Source: Dictyoglomus thermophilum H-6-12 (GTDB lineage: Bacteria > Dictyoglomota > Dictyoglomia > Dictyoglomales > Dictyoglomaceae). Taken from it: DNA of 64,000 nt. The stretch lies in the NCBI RefSeq assembly GCF_000020965.1, contig NC_011297.1:372001-436000 (forward strand). Reading direction: 5' to 3'. Position numbers and translations under genes: made by a program. The notes beneath the pieces are model-generated. The model saw only the letters and a list, made by a program, of their open reading frames with translations. It was not told the origin of the DNA and did no database searches. Positions 8,468-16,302 of the stretch are shown piece by piece (within the stretch, counting starts at the first letter, position 1; the number at the start of each line of letters is the position of its first letter).

Positions 8468-9460
8468 ATGATCTGGCAAGGCTTGCTAGTTGGTATTCTT
8501 TTTGGAGTAGTTTTACAAAGATCAAGAATGTGTTTTAACTCTGCTATAAGAGATATTAAATTCAATAAGGATAATTACCTTGTAAAGATGGCAGCTGTGG
8601 CAATACTTATAGAAACCCTTGGTTTTCATCTTGTAGCATCTTTAGGATGGATAAAACTTAATCCTCTTCCTTTTATTCCATTAGCCCAAATTATAGGTGG
8701 ATTTTTGTTTGGAATGGGCATGGTTCTTGCAGGTGGATGTGCTAGTGGTGTAACTTACAGAATTGGCGAAGGTTACATCACAGCTATTTTGGCTGGACTT
8801 TTTTATGGAATTACTGCTTCGGCAGTAAGAGGTGGAGTTTTAAACTTTGTTAATTCATGGTTTGGGTCTCCAATTACTGTAACTATGCAAGATCCTGGTA
8901 TATATAATGCAGTAGAGGGTAAAGTTAGCCCAACTATTGCAAATGTTTTAGGCATAAATCCATGGATTGTAGCTATTGTTTTTGCAGTGCTTCTTGCTAT
9001 TTATATTTGGGGTACAAAGACTACTGAGAGACAAGTTTCAGGGTTAAATTGGCTTACAGGTGGAGTTGCTCTTGGTATTGTAGGTATTCTTGGATATCTA
9101 TCTCAAAAGAGTTATGCTCTTGGAATTACTGGTGGATGGGTAAATCTATTAAGAGGTACAGTTTCAGGAGTAGCATATAATTGGATTGGAATGGAAGTCC
9201 TTGGGATAATAATAGGAGCCTTTGTATCTGCTCTTATATCTAAGGAATTCAAATTAAGAGTTCCAAAGGATCCTAAGACATATTTGCAAGTTATTCTTGG
9301 AGGAATATTGATGGGGTTTGGTGCAGGTGTTGCTGCGGGTTGTAATATAGGCCATATATTATCTGGTCTTCCTCACCTTGCTTTAAGTTCTATTCTTGCT
9401 ACTATTTTCTTTGTGCTTGGCAACTGGTTCATGTTTTGGTATTTATATGCAAGAAAGTAG
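8468..9460 (+). CDS. YeeE/YedE-family thiosulfate transporter
   Basis: 330 residues with many hydrophobic helices in two inverted halves. The start is the ATG at 8468; AAGGGAGGG lies just upstream. Three cysteines stand where the structurally characterised transporter TsuA from Spirochaeta thermophila has its essential ones: Cys22 (RMCFN), Cys91 (GGCASG) and Cys292 (AGCNIG). In that protein thiosulfate is relayed past these cysteines across the membrane. The gene lies between a TusA carrier and DsrE proteins, so thiosulfate import into a cytoplasmic sulfur relay is the likely role. Other YeeE/YedE members may carry different sulfur or selenium species. Confidence 0.85.
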   Translation: MIWQGLLVGILFGVVLQRSRMCFNSAIRDIKFNKDNYLVKMAAVAILIETLGFHLVASLGWIKLNPLPFIPLAQIIGGFLFGMGMVLAGGCASGVTYRIGEGYITAILAGLFYGITASAVRGGVLNFVNSWFGSPITVTMQDPGIYNAVEGKVSPTIANVLGINPWIVAIVFAVLLAIYIWGTKTTERQVSGLNWLTGGVALGIVGILGYLSQKSYALGITGGWVNLLRGTVSGVAYNWIGMEVLGIIIGAFVSALISKEFKLRVPKDPKTYLQVILGGILMGFGAGVAAGCNIGHILSGLPHLALSSILATIFFVLGNWFMFWYLYARK

Positions 9461-9472
9461 GAGGGAAAAAGA

Positions 9473-9826
9473 ATGCATATTGCTATTCAAGTAAATGTTC
9501 CACCATATACTTATGAAGATTTAGATACGGCTATACACCTTGCAGAGGCAGCACTAAAGAGAGGGCATAAGGTTTCTATCTTTCTATTTGCTGATTCTGT
9601 GCTTTCTGTAAATTCTAAAGTAAAACCTTTAAGAGTTGATAGAAACATTCCTTTAAAGATGAAGGAACTGTGTGAAAAGGGAGTTGAAGTACACATTTGT
9701 GGACTTTGTGCAGAGTACAGGGGAATCAACTCTGAAAATACAGTGGAGGGCCCCAAATTTTCTGGGGTACCTGAAATGGCATCTTTGATATTTAACGCAG
9801 ATAGATATATGAACTTAATGCCGTAA
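9473..9826 (+). CDS. dsrE: DsrE-family sulfurtransferase subunit
   Basis: 117 residues, a Rossmann-like DsrE/TusD fold. The motif C-G-x-C-x-x-x-R-G at residues 76-84 carries the conserved active cysteine that receives persulfide sulfur in DsrE and TusD. It is followed within 14-15 bases by the DsrF-like and DsrH-like genes, so a DsrEFH (TusBCD-like) hexamer is plausible. GGAGGG precedes the ATG. In sulfur oxidisers DsrEFH passes sulfur to the dissimilatory pathway, and in enterics TusBCD serves tRNA thiolation; which applies here is unknown. Confidence 0.85.
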   Translation: MHIAIQVNVPPYTYEDLDTAIHLAEAALKRGHKVSIFLFADSVLSVNSKVKPLRVDRNIPLKMKELCEKGVEVHICGLCAEYRGINSENTVEGPKFSGVPEMASLIFNADRYMNLMP

Positions 9827-9840
9827 GGGAGGAAAATTTA

Positions 9841-10200
9841 ATGAAAAAAGTGCTCTTTGTAGTTTATCAGAGCCCTGCTGGATCAATATGGGTAAATGAG
9901 GCGTTAAGAAGCGCTTTTGGTATGTATGGAGAAGATCTTGAGCCTTCCATTCTTTTTATGGGAGATGCTGTGGTAGCAGTAAATAAGAATACCCATCCTG
10001 AAAATTTAGGTTGTCTCTCTCTAAGCATGTCCTTTAAATATCTTGAAAGATACGGGACACCAATTTATGTGGTAAAAGAGGATTTAGAAAAGAGAAAAAT
10101 AAAAGAAGAGGATATTGAGCCAACGTGGAAAGCAAAAATTATATCAAATAATGAGCTTTCTGAGTTTATTCATTCCTTTGACAGAGTAATATTTTTCTAA
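9841..10200 (+). CDS. dsrF: DsrF-like subunit of a DsrEFH/TusBCD complex
   Basis: 119 residues with the DsrE-superfamily pattern: an N-terminal strand MKKVLFVVYQSP, a helix with bulky aromatic residues, and the strand FMGDAVVAVNK typical of DsrF/TusC. It lacks the CGxC motif; its one cysteine (GCLSLS) is not in the catalytic position, as expected for DsrF/TusC, which is structural. It sits between the DsrE-like and DsrH-like genes, with a good GGAGG site before the ATG. Its C-terminal ~30 residues are charged and less conserved. Confidence 0.8.
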   Translation: MKKVLFVVYQSPAGSIWVNEALRSAFGMYGEDLEPSILFMGDAVVAVNKNTHPENLGCLSLSMSFKYLERYGTPIYVVKEDLEKRKIKEEDIEPTWKAKIISNNELSEFIHSFDRVIFF

Positions 10201-10215
10201 AAGAGGTGAATGAAG

Positions 10216-10494
10216 ATGGCATTAATAATTGTAAAGAAAAGTCCAACAGAAGATATTAGTAGAAGAATGATAGATCTTGCTATGGAGGGAGACACTATTC
10301 TCTTTGTTCAGGATGGGGTTTTACATGCCATAGATGAGAATACTAAAAACTTAGTTAAGAATGGAGTTTCGGTTTTTGTTTTAAAAGAAGATTTAGAAGC
10401 AAGAGGATATTCGGAAAGTTTGAGTCTTTTTTCTTGTGTAGATTATGAAGGATGGGTAGAATTAATAGAAAAGAATGAAAAAATAATTTCGTAG
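10216..10494 (+). CDS. dsrH: DsrH/TusB-like subunit
   Basis: About 92 residues. I take the second ATG (10216) because AAGAGGTG ends seven bases before it; the ATG at 10210 is too close to that site. The pattern LIIVKKSP...DTILFVQDGVLHAI is characteristic of DsrH/TusB, the small third subunit of the heterohexamer. A cysteine near the C-terminus (SCVDYEGW) is available, but its role is unknown. The gene completes the E-F-H order and is followed 14 bases later by the flavoprotein gene. Confidence 0.8.
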   Translation: MALIIVKKSPTEDISRRMIDLAMEGDTILFVQDGVLHAIDENTKNLVKNGVSVFVLKEDLEARGYSESLSLFSCVDYEGWVELIEKNEKIIS

Positions 10495-10508
10495 GAGGAT
10501 CAGTAAAA

Positions 10509-11900
10509 ATGGAAAGGTTTGACGTGATATTTTTGGGAGCAGGATCTGGAGGTTACGTAGGGGCTATAAGAGCAGCAGATTTAGGGAAGAAAGTATGTAT
10601 AATTGAGGCAAGGGAGCTTGGTGGTACTTGTTTAAATCGAGGATGTATTCCTACAAAAGCTCTTTTAAAGAGTGCAGAGGTATTTCACACAGTAAAGGAT
10701 GCAAAAACTTTTGGAATAAATGTTGATGCTTATTCTTTTGACGTAAATGGTATCTATTCTTGGAAAGAAAATGTAGTGAAAAAGTTAGTATCAGGAGTAG
10801 AGTATTTATTGAAGTCAAGAAAAGTAGTAATAAAGAAGGGAAGAGGAAGAATTATTGATAATGAAACAATAGAGGTTGAAACCCCAGAAGGGAAAGAGAT
10901 AGTTCAAGGGGATAATATTGTTATCGCTACAGGTTCTGAGCCAGCTATGATTCCCACATTTAAGATCGATGGAAAGAATGTATTAACCTCTGATGATGCT
11001 TTGAATTTAAGAGAAATTCCCAAAGACATAGTAATTATAGGAGCGGGAGCCATTGGTATTGAGTTTGCAACTTTTTATAGCACCTTTGGGACAAAGGTTA
11101 CTATTGTTGAAATGATGCCTCAAGTTGTGCCAACTTTAAAGGATAAGAAGGTAGCAAGTTATCTTCAAAGAATATTGAATAAAAAAGGCATTGAGGTAAA
11201 AGTGGGAGCAAAGATAGAAAGTGTAGAAGTAAAGGATGGAAAAGTGTACTCTACCTTGTCTACTGGAGAAGTTTTAGAAAGTGAAAAGGTTTTAGTCTCT
11301 ATAGGAAGAAAATTGAACTCCGACAATATAGGGCTTGAAAATATAGGTGTAAATGTGGATAGAGGAAGAATAGTAGTAGATGAGTATCTCAGAACAAATG
11401 TTAAGAATGTATATGCTATAGGAGATGTGATAGGAGGGCTATTACTTGCTCATAAAGCTATGAAGGAAGGAGAAGTGGTAGCGGAAATCATTGCAGGTGA
11501 GAATAAAAAGATGGATTATAGAGTAGTTCCATGGGCTATATTCTCATCTCCAGAGATTGCTGCTTGTGGTCTTACTGAAGAAGAAGCAAAAGAGCAAGGT
11601 ATAGAAGTAGTAACGGGAGAGTTCCCATTCTCTGCTAATGGTAAGGCTGTATCAATGAATGCTACTGATGGTTTTGTAAAGGTAGTTGCTAAGAAAGAGG
11701 ATAAGGTAATAATAGGTGCACAGATTATAGGTCCGGAGGCATCAGTTATGATTGCTGAACTTGCCCTTGCCATACAAAATAATTTAACTTTGGATGATGT
11801 AGCAGATACTGTTCATACCCATCCTACACTACCAGAGGCTGTAATGGAAGCTGTGAAAGTACCTCTTGGAAGCGTAGTACATATTTACCTAAGAAGATAG
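10509..11900 (+). CDS. lpd: Dihydrolipoamide dehydrogenase-type flavoprotein disulfide oxidoreductase
   Basis: 463 residues with complete family architecture: FAD motif GAGSGGYVGA at the N-terminus, redox disulfide Cys41/Cys46 (GGTCLNRGC), NAD motif GAGAIGIEFATF, the second FAD motif AIGDV, and a C-terminal dimer domain with the His438-Glu443 dyad (HTHPTLPE). All residues needed for NADH:disulfide exchange are present. No E1/E2 2-oxoacid dehydrogenase genes are nearby; instead it ends the TusA-TsuA-DsrEFH operon. By inference it may reduce a lipoyl-bound or protein persulfide/disulfide in sulfur handling rather than serve pyruvate dehydrogenase. Confidence 0.9.
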   Translation: MERFDVIFLGAGSGGYVGAIRAADLGKKVCIIEARELGGTCLNRGCIPTKALLKSAEVFHTVKDAKTFGINVDAYSFDVNGIYSWKENVVKKLVSGVEYLLKSRKVVIKKGRGRIIDNETIEVETPEGKEIVQGDNIVIATGSEPAMIPTFKIDGKNVLTSDDALNLREIPKDIVIIGAGAIGIEFATFYSTFGTKVTIVEMMPQVVPTLKDKKVASYLQRILNKKGIEVKVGAKIESVEVKDGKVYSTLSTGEVLESEKVLVSIGRKLNSDNIGLENIGVNVDRGRIVVDEYLRTNVKNVYAIGDVIGGLLLAHKAMKEGEVVAEIIAGENKKMDYRVVPWAIFSSPEIAACGLTEEEAKEQGIEVVTGEFPFSANGKAVSMNATDGFVKVVAKKEDKVIIGAQIIGPEASVMIAELALAIQNNLTLDDVADTVHTHPTLPEAVMEAVKVPLGSVVHIYLRR

Positions 11901-11914
11901 TTTAGAAAAATTTT

Positions 11915-11985
11915 TTTCGGACCCCTTGACAAATTTTAAAACTATGTTAAAATTATAATTGCCACAGGCATCAAGGGGTCCGAAA
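11915..11985. repeat. 15-bp perfect inverted repeat flanking a promoter
   Basis: The arm TTTCGGACCCCTTGA (11915-11929) and its exact reverse complement (11971-11985) are separated by 41 bases. The left arm overlaps the -35 box of the RNA promoter; the right arm lies inside the RNA's first stem-loop. A transcript reading through from lpd would contain both arms, but one started at the internal promoter would contain only the right arm. Confidence 0.8.
11926..11953 (+). promoter_or_regulatory. Promoter of the structured RNA
   Basis: A consensus TTGACA at 11926-11931, 16 bases, then TAAAAT at 11948-11953. Transcription would begin near 11960, exactly where the closing stem of the RNA starts. 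Confidence 0.65.
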
Positions 11986-12203
11986 GGCTCCCTGATGTGC
12001 CTGACTGGGACTGAGTAAGTCTCAGGGGCCAAGGAAAGGTAAGGAGTAAAATCCTTACTAAGTACTTGGAGGCCAGAAGGTAACAGGGGTATTGGAAAAG
12101 CCCGGTACCTCTGTGAAATCTGGTAAAACCCTGGGATGAGAGGTCTCGGGAGGGTGCAAGGGAGAAGCTGAGTAGGGTCCGTTGAGCCTGTGGCACCTTT
12201 TTT
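11961..12203 (+). ncRNA. Structured RNA of unidentified family (standalone RNA or cis-regulatory leader)
   Basis: About 240 bases, visibly richer in G+C than the surroundings, with no convincing reading frame. The ends pair perfectly: GCCACAGGC (11961-11969) with GCCTGTGGC (12186-12194), followed by ACC and six T. Internal stems include catca/tgatg (11969-11973 with 11993-11997), ctgag/ctcag (12011-12025), a perfect 7-bp hairpin gtaagga/tccttac (12039-12058) inside a ggcc/ggcc arm, and a 9-bp stem at 12083-12114. A consensus promoter lies just upstream. The HD-domain gene starts 18 bases after the T-run, so it may control that gene by termination, or be an independent RNA. It lacks the marks I know for RNase P, SRP, tmRNA, T-box, cobalamin or ydaO RNAs. 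A rare motif named Dictyoglomi-1 has been described from this phylum; I cannot confirm identity. Confidence 0.75.
12186..12203 (+). terminator. Terminator at the 3' end of the structured RNA
   Basis: The 3' strand of the closing stem (GCCTGTGGC) is followed by ACC and TTTTTT. The stem partner is 220 bases upstream, so termination depends on the whole RNA folding. Confidence 0.55.
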
Positions 12204-12220
12204 ATTTGGGAGGAAAGGGA

Positions 12221-12706
12221 ATGGTAATCGAAGATATATATTATGACTTAGTGAATTATTTTGGAAAAGATGTAAAAAGGATAAATCACGCTACTAAAGT
12301 TTGGGTTTTTGCGAGAATTATAGGGAAAAGAGAAGCCTTAAATGAAGAGACTCAGCTAATACTTGAAATTTCTGCAATACTTCATGACATTGGTATAAAG
12401 GTTTGTGAGGAAAGATATGGTTCTACAGCAGGAAATTTACAAGAACTTGAAGGGCCTAAAGAAGCGATTAAAATTCTTGAGAAATATCCCTTAGACAATA
12501 GGATATTAGAAAGAGTGCTATTTCTCATAGGAAATCATCATTCCTATGAGAAGATTGATAATATAGATTTTCAAATTCTTGTGGAAGCAGATTTTCTTGT
12601 AAATATCTTTGAAGATAATATAGATAAAAGTACTGTCGAGTATATAAAAGAAAAGTATTTTAAGACTGAGACAGGGAAGTATTTAATGAATATAATGTAT
12701 GGTTAA
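12221..12706 (+). CDS. HD-domain phosphohydrolase
   Basis: 161 residues from the ATG at 12221, placed by GGGAGGAAAGGG. The HD-superfamily metal-binding pattern is present: His in RINHATKV, the His-Asp pair in AILHDIG, paired His in GNHHSYE and Asp in EADFL. Members cleave phosphomonoesters or phosphodiesters of nucleotides and related compounds; this short single-domain form resembles the generic PF01966 hydrolases, so the substrate is unknown. The structured RNA directly upstream may regulate it. Its last bases overlap the start of the next membrane-protein gene. Confidence 0.85.
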   Translation: MVIEDIYYDLVNYFGKDVKRINHATKVWVFARIIGKREALNEETQLILEISAILHDIGIKVCEERYGSTAGNLQELEGPKEAIKILEKYPLDNRILERVLFLIGNHHSYEKIDNIDFQILVEADFLVNIFEDNIDKSTVEYIKEKYFKTETGKYLMNIMYG

Positions 12707-13103
12707 TTACTTATTTTGGTTAATTTCCTCAGTAATAACCATATACTTACTTTTATATTCAAGAGGCTTTTATTTAAAAATTTTCTCTGTTTTAGTACGA
12801 GACTTTTATCTGATAAACGTGATAGATAAGTTTTTATTTATTATTCTCTCTTTTTTTGCTTTAGGTTTTATTATTTATTTTGAAAGTTTTTATAGGAAAA
12901 GAGAGCGCGTAAAATCTTATTTAAAATTTTTATTAGTAACGGGTATACAGCTAATAATCTTGTTTCTTTTTCAATTTACACCATATTTACTCTTAAGAAC
13001 CCCCTTATCTTATAAAGAGGCTATCCTTCTAATTTTAGAATTAATTCTGGGTGGACTATTTATAGGATTTTATATTGTTCACAAGAAATCTCGAGTTTTG
13101 TAA
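12699..13103 (+). CDS. Small integral membrane protein, unknown
   Basis: 134 residues with four predicted membrane helices separated by short loops; the loop YRKRERVKS is strongly basic and presumably cytoplasmic. The ATG overlaps the last eight bases of the HD-domain gene (ATGGTTAA), which indicates translational coupling. I do not recognise a family. A role together with the HD hydrolase is suggested only by the overlap. Confidence 0.65.
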   Translation: MVNYLFWLISSVITIYLLLYSRGFYLKIFSVLVRDFYLINVIDKFLFIILSFFALGFIIYFESFYRKRERVKSYLKFLLVTGIQLIILFLFQFTPYLLLRTPLSYKEAILLILELILGGLFIGFYIVHKKSRVL

Positions 13104-13222
13104 ATTAAAACCTGATTCTCTTTTTTATTCCAAAGTTTTTAATTAAAAATTTTTAAGGACTGATTTTGACCTTGTGAGGTTTTATTATAGGGGGTGAAAC
13201 TAAAATTTGGAGGTGAGAGTTT

Positions 13223-13717
13223 ATGAAAAAGTATGTGAATCTTCTTCTCAGTATCCTTTTAATTTCACTTTTCCTCTTTACTACTGGTTTTGCCCAAACA
13301 GGGACTAAGGTTTACATTAACAAAGTTAATAGTCCAGATGGGGGATTAATTGAGCCTGCAAAGTCACAACTAATTAACAAGTTGATGGGAAAGGGATTTG
13401 TAATTACTGAGAAAAAAGATGAAGCGAATTATTTAATTGATCTTGTAATTGTAAGTGCAAATAGCAAGAGGAGTTTTAACTGGCTGATTCTTATTTTCCC
13501 TGCCTGGCCTCTTGTACCATTTACTACCGTTCAGGGCGAAGCAATAGTGGCTTTGAGGATATATGATCAAGCAGGGAATGAGGTATTATTTGATCAAACT
13601 GGTGCTGTAAGAAACGGAATGTGGTTCTTTGGAGATTTTGTATCAGGAAGTTCTGTAATAAAAGGAGCAGTAAATGATTGTATCAATATACTTACTTCTA
13701 GGATGAATTTACGATAG
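13223..13717 (+). CDS. Exported protein of unknown function
   Basis: 164 residues with a clear signal peptide (MKKYVNLLLSILLISLF..., cleavage likely after GFA-Q). There is no lipobox cysteine. The mature part has an alpha/beta pattern with a central hydrophobic stretch (FNWLILIFPAWPLVPFTT) and resembles envelope-assembly or DUF-type secreted proteins that start with an 'I-E-x-A-K-x-x-L-I-x-K-L' helix. AATTTGGAGGTGAGAG provides the ribosome site. A strong terminator follows. I cannot name the family. Confidence 0.6.
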   Translation: MKKYVNLLLSILLISLFLFTTGFAQTGTKVYINKVNSPDGGLIEPAKSQLINKLMGKGFVITEKKDEANYLIDLVIVSANSKRSFNWLILIFPAWPLVPFTTVQGEAIVALRIYDQAGNEVLFDQTGAVRNGMWFFGDFVSGSSVIKGAVNDCINILTSRMNLR

Positions 13718-13735
13718 TTCCTCATTCTTAAATGG

Positions 13736-13764
13736 AAGGGGAGAGATACACTCTCTCCCCTTTT
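13736..13764 (+). terminator. Rho-independent terminator
   Basis: GGGGAGAG (13738-13745) pairs with CTCTCCCC (13753-13760), with a short loop and a TTTT tail. It closes the exported-protein gene. Confidence 0.8.
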
Positions 13765-13972
13765 AATCTTCTTACTTTTGTCTTTAAGTAAAAAAATAAT
13801 TTCTTGTTGTGTAAAAATTATTACTTTAAAATATTTTTTAAAAACTCTTTTAAATCCTGTCTATTCCTTTTATTTATTTTTTTCTTTATCATCTTTAAAT
13901 TAATTCTTAGTGTATATTTTTAAAAATTCGTTAATGTGGTATACTAACACAAATTAATTGGGGAGGTGTACT

Positions 13973-15130
13973 ATGAAAAAGAAAAGTATTCTTTTTGGGG
14001 TCCTTACAGTTATTCTTTTCTTTTTAATGATCGCCAATTTAGGAGCTCAGACAAAAAAGGTAAGACTTAGTATTATAGATGTAGCAGGTAATTTGCAATT
14101 AACAAAACCAGCTATTGAGGCTTTTAAAAAGGCAAATCCTGATTTAATTGAAGATATAGAGTATTTAAAGGCTACGGCTCCAGAACTTCCAGCTAAGATA
14201 AAAGCACAGCAAATGGCAGGGAATATTACAACTACGATGGTACTTACAGGATATGATGCTATGGCTTCTGGTCTTGAAATGGATCTTTGGGAGAATATTT
14301 ATCCTACTTATAAACAATATTTTCCCAATTTAGAAAGTAGGTATTTACCAGGAGCAAAAGCTGCATTTGATCTTTTTAAGGGGTATGGAATAGTAGTTAC
14401 ATATTGTCCTGGTGGTCCAATGTTTACCTATAACCCTGAAAAGGTTAAAAAGGTTCCACAAACAGCTGAGGAGCTCCTGGAGTGGGCAAAACAGAATCCA
14501 GGAAAGTTTATGTATGCAAGACCTGCCAATTCTGGACCTGGAAGGGCTTTCTTACAAGGTTTACCTTATATTCTTGGAGATAAGAATCCCAAGGATCCTA
14601 AAACCTGGGATAAGACATGGGCATATCTAAAAGAGCTTGATAAATATATAGATTATTATCCTACAGGAACAGCAATAACCTTCAGAGAGTTAGCAGAAGG
14701 TACAAGATGGATTATAGCAAGCCATCTTGGTTGGGACATGAACCAGAGAATTTTAGGGGTAATACCTTCTAATTTTAAAGGCTTTTTCTTAAAGAATACG
14801 ACTTGGGTGACAGATGCCCACTTTATGTGTATGCCTAAGGGACTTGATGAGGCAAGAAAGAAAGCTACTTTACAGCTTATGGCGTGGCTTTTAAGAGCAG
14901 AAATGCAAGCTTTAACCTATGATGATGGTTATTTCTATCCTGGACCTGCCATTAAGGGTGTACCATTAAGCAGTGCTCCAAAGGAAACTCAAGATAAGAT
15001 AAAAGCAGCAATGAGGCCTGAATATGAAAAAGCAATAAAGGAATTTCCATCTACCACACAGCTTGGAGCAAAAGAACTTGTAGAAGCTTTTGATATGTGG
15101 GATAGAATGATAGGGGCAAAAGTTAAGTAA
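13973..15130 (+). CDS. ABC transporter extracellular solute-binding protein (family 1)
   Basis: 385 residues from the ATG at 13973, placed by GGGGAGGTG. A signal peptide (MKKKSILFGVLTVILFF..., cleavage near LGA-Q) is followed by a two-lobed binding-protein fold. The pattern NPEKVKKVPQTAEELLEWAKQNPGKF is like the hinge region of iron/polyamine/thiamine-type binding proteins (YnjB/PotD/FbpA cluster). An ATPase and two permeases follow in the same direction, completing an importer. TATACT at 13940-13945 may be the promoter -10. The substrate cannot be assigned; the overall pattern is nearer YnjB than sugar-binding proteins. Confidence 0.82.
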   Translation: MKKKSILFGVLTVILFFLMIANLGAQTKKVRLSIIDVAGNLQLTKPAIEAFKKANPDLIEDIEYLKATAPELPAKIKAQQMAGNITTTMVLTGYDAMASGLEMDLWENIYPTYKQYFPNLESRYLPGAKAAFDLFKGYGIVVTYCPGGPMFTYNPEKVKKVPQTAEELLEWAKQNPGKFMYARPANSGPGRAFLQGLPYILGDKNPKDPKTWDKTWAYLKELDKYIDYYPTGTAITFRELAEGTRWIIASHLGWDMNQRILGVIPSNFKGFFLKNTTWVTDAHFMCMPKGLDEARKKATLQLMAWLLRAEMQALTYDDGYFYPGPAIKGVPLSSAPKETQDKIKAAMRPEYEKAIKEFPSTTQLGAKELVEAFDMWDRMIGAKVK

Positions 15131-15193
15131 TAAAAGAGTATACTGAGTAAGGAGGGGGGTATATAGAAATCTTAGGAATATAGGGGGCAAAAG

Positions 15194-16300
15194 ATGAGAG
15201 AATTTAAGGAGCTTAGGATTACAGGATTAAATAAATATTATGGGAATAAAAAAGTTGTCGACAATTTTAATTTGACCATAAAAAATGGAGAATTTGTAAC
15301 TTTATTAGGCCCTTCTGGCTCTGGTAAATCTACAGTTTTAAATTGTATAGCAGGCTTAATTCCTATAGATGGGGGAAGTATATACATTGACGACGAATGT
15401 CTCGATGATGGTAAAAATTTTGTGCCTCCTGAGAAAAGAAATTTTGGAATGGTTTTTCAAAATTATGCCTTGTTTCCTCATTTAAGTGTCTTTGATAATG
15501 TGGCTTTTGGTCTAAGATTGAGAAAGCTACCTAAGGAGGTAATTAAAGAGAAAGTTATAAGTGCCCTTAGGATGGTTCATTTAGAAGAGCATGTTAATAA
15601 ATATCCTAGGCAACTTTCGGGGGGAGAGCAACAGAGAGTTGCACTTGCAAGATGTATTGTTATGGAGCCAAGAGTGATGCTTCTTGATGAGCCTCTTTCT
15701 AATTTAGATGCTCTTTTAAGAATTGAGATGAGATATGAGCTCAAGGCTCTTCATGAAAGGTTAAAAATAACTACCATATATGTTACTCATGATCAGCAAG
15801 AAGCTTTAGCTTTATCTGATAGAATTGTAGTACTTAATAAAGGTAAAATTCAACAAATAGGTACTCCTGAAGAGATTTATTCTTATCCTTCTAATTTATT
15901 TGTGGCAAACTTTTTAGGATTTAGGAATATATGGGAGGTAAAGATATTAAAGCTTGAAGGTGACAATGTGGCTTATATTAAATTTGGAAGTGTAAATTTA
16001 AAGGCTACTCTTCAGGATAAATATAAGAGTCATATAAGAAATATTTTTGAGAATAATAAAAGAGCATATATTTCAGTAAGACCTGAAGATATAGAAATAG
16101 GAGAAGGTTTGGAGAATAATATAGAAATAAAGATTGAAGTTATAGAATATTTGGGACATCATAAACAATTCTGGGGAGTAACTTCTGATGGGATAAATAT
16201 AGAGGTATCTAAGGAATCGAATATAAGTTTAGAACCTGGAGATAGTGTAAAAATATGGATACCTCCTGAGAGAATTCTAATCTTCTCAGAGGAGGACTAA
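15194..16300 (+). CDS. ABC transporter ATPase (PotA/FbpC class)
   Basis: 368 residues. The nucleotide-binding domain has Walker A GPSGSGKST, Q-loop VFQNYALFPH, signature LSGGEQQR, Walker B VMLLDEP and switch His (YVTHD). The C-terminal ~130 residues form a TOBE-like regulatory domain, as in PotA, MalK and FbpC. It energises the two permeases that follow 2 and 12 bases downstream. The gap from the binding-protein gene is 63 bases with no clear terminator. Confidence 0.92.
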   Translation: MREFKELRITGLNKYYGNKKVVDNFNLTIKNGEFVTLLGPSGSGKSTVLNCIAGLIPIDGGSIYIDDECLDDGKNFVPPEKRNFGMVFQNYALFPHLSVFDNVAFGLRLRKLPKEVIKEKVISALRMVHLEEHVNKYPRQLSGGEQQRVALARCIVMEPRVMLLDEPLSNLDALLRIEMRYELKALHERLKITTIYVTHDQQEALALSDRIVVLNKGKIQQIGTPEEIYSYPSNLFVANFLGFRNIWEVKILKLEGDNVAYIKFGSVNLKATLQDKYKSHIRNIFENNKRAYISVRPEDIEIGEGLENNIEIKIEVIEYLGHHKQFWGVTSDGINIEVSKESNISLEPGDSVKIWIPPERILIFSEED

Positions 16301-16302
16301 AT

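Noticed and set aside
11961-12203. Identity as RNase P, SRP, tmRNA, T-box, cobalamin or ydaO RNA
   Set aside because: None of the invariant motifs (e.g. GAGGAAAGUC, GGAAGCAGC loop, ACCA end, GGGUGGnACC) is present.
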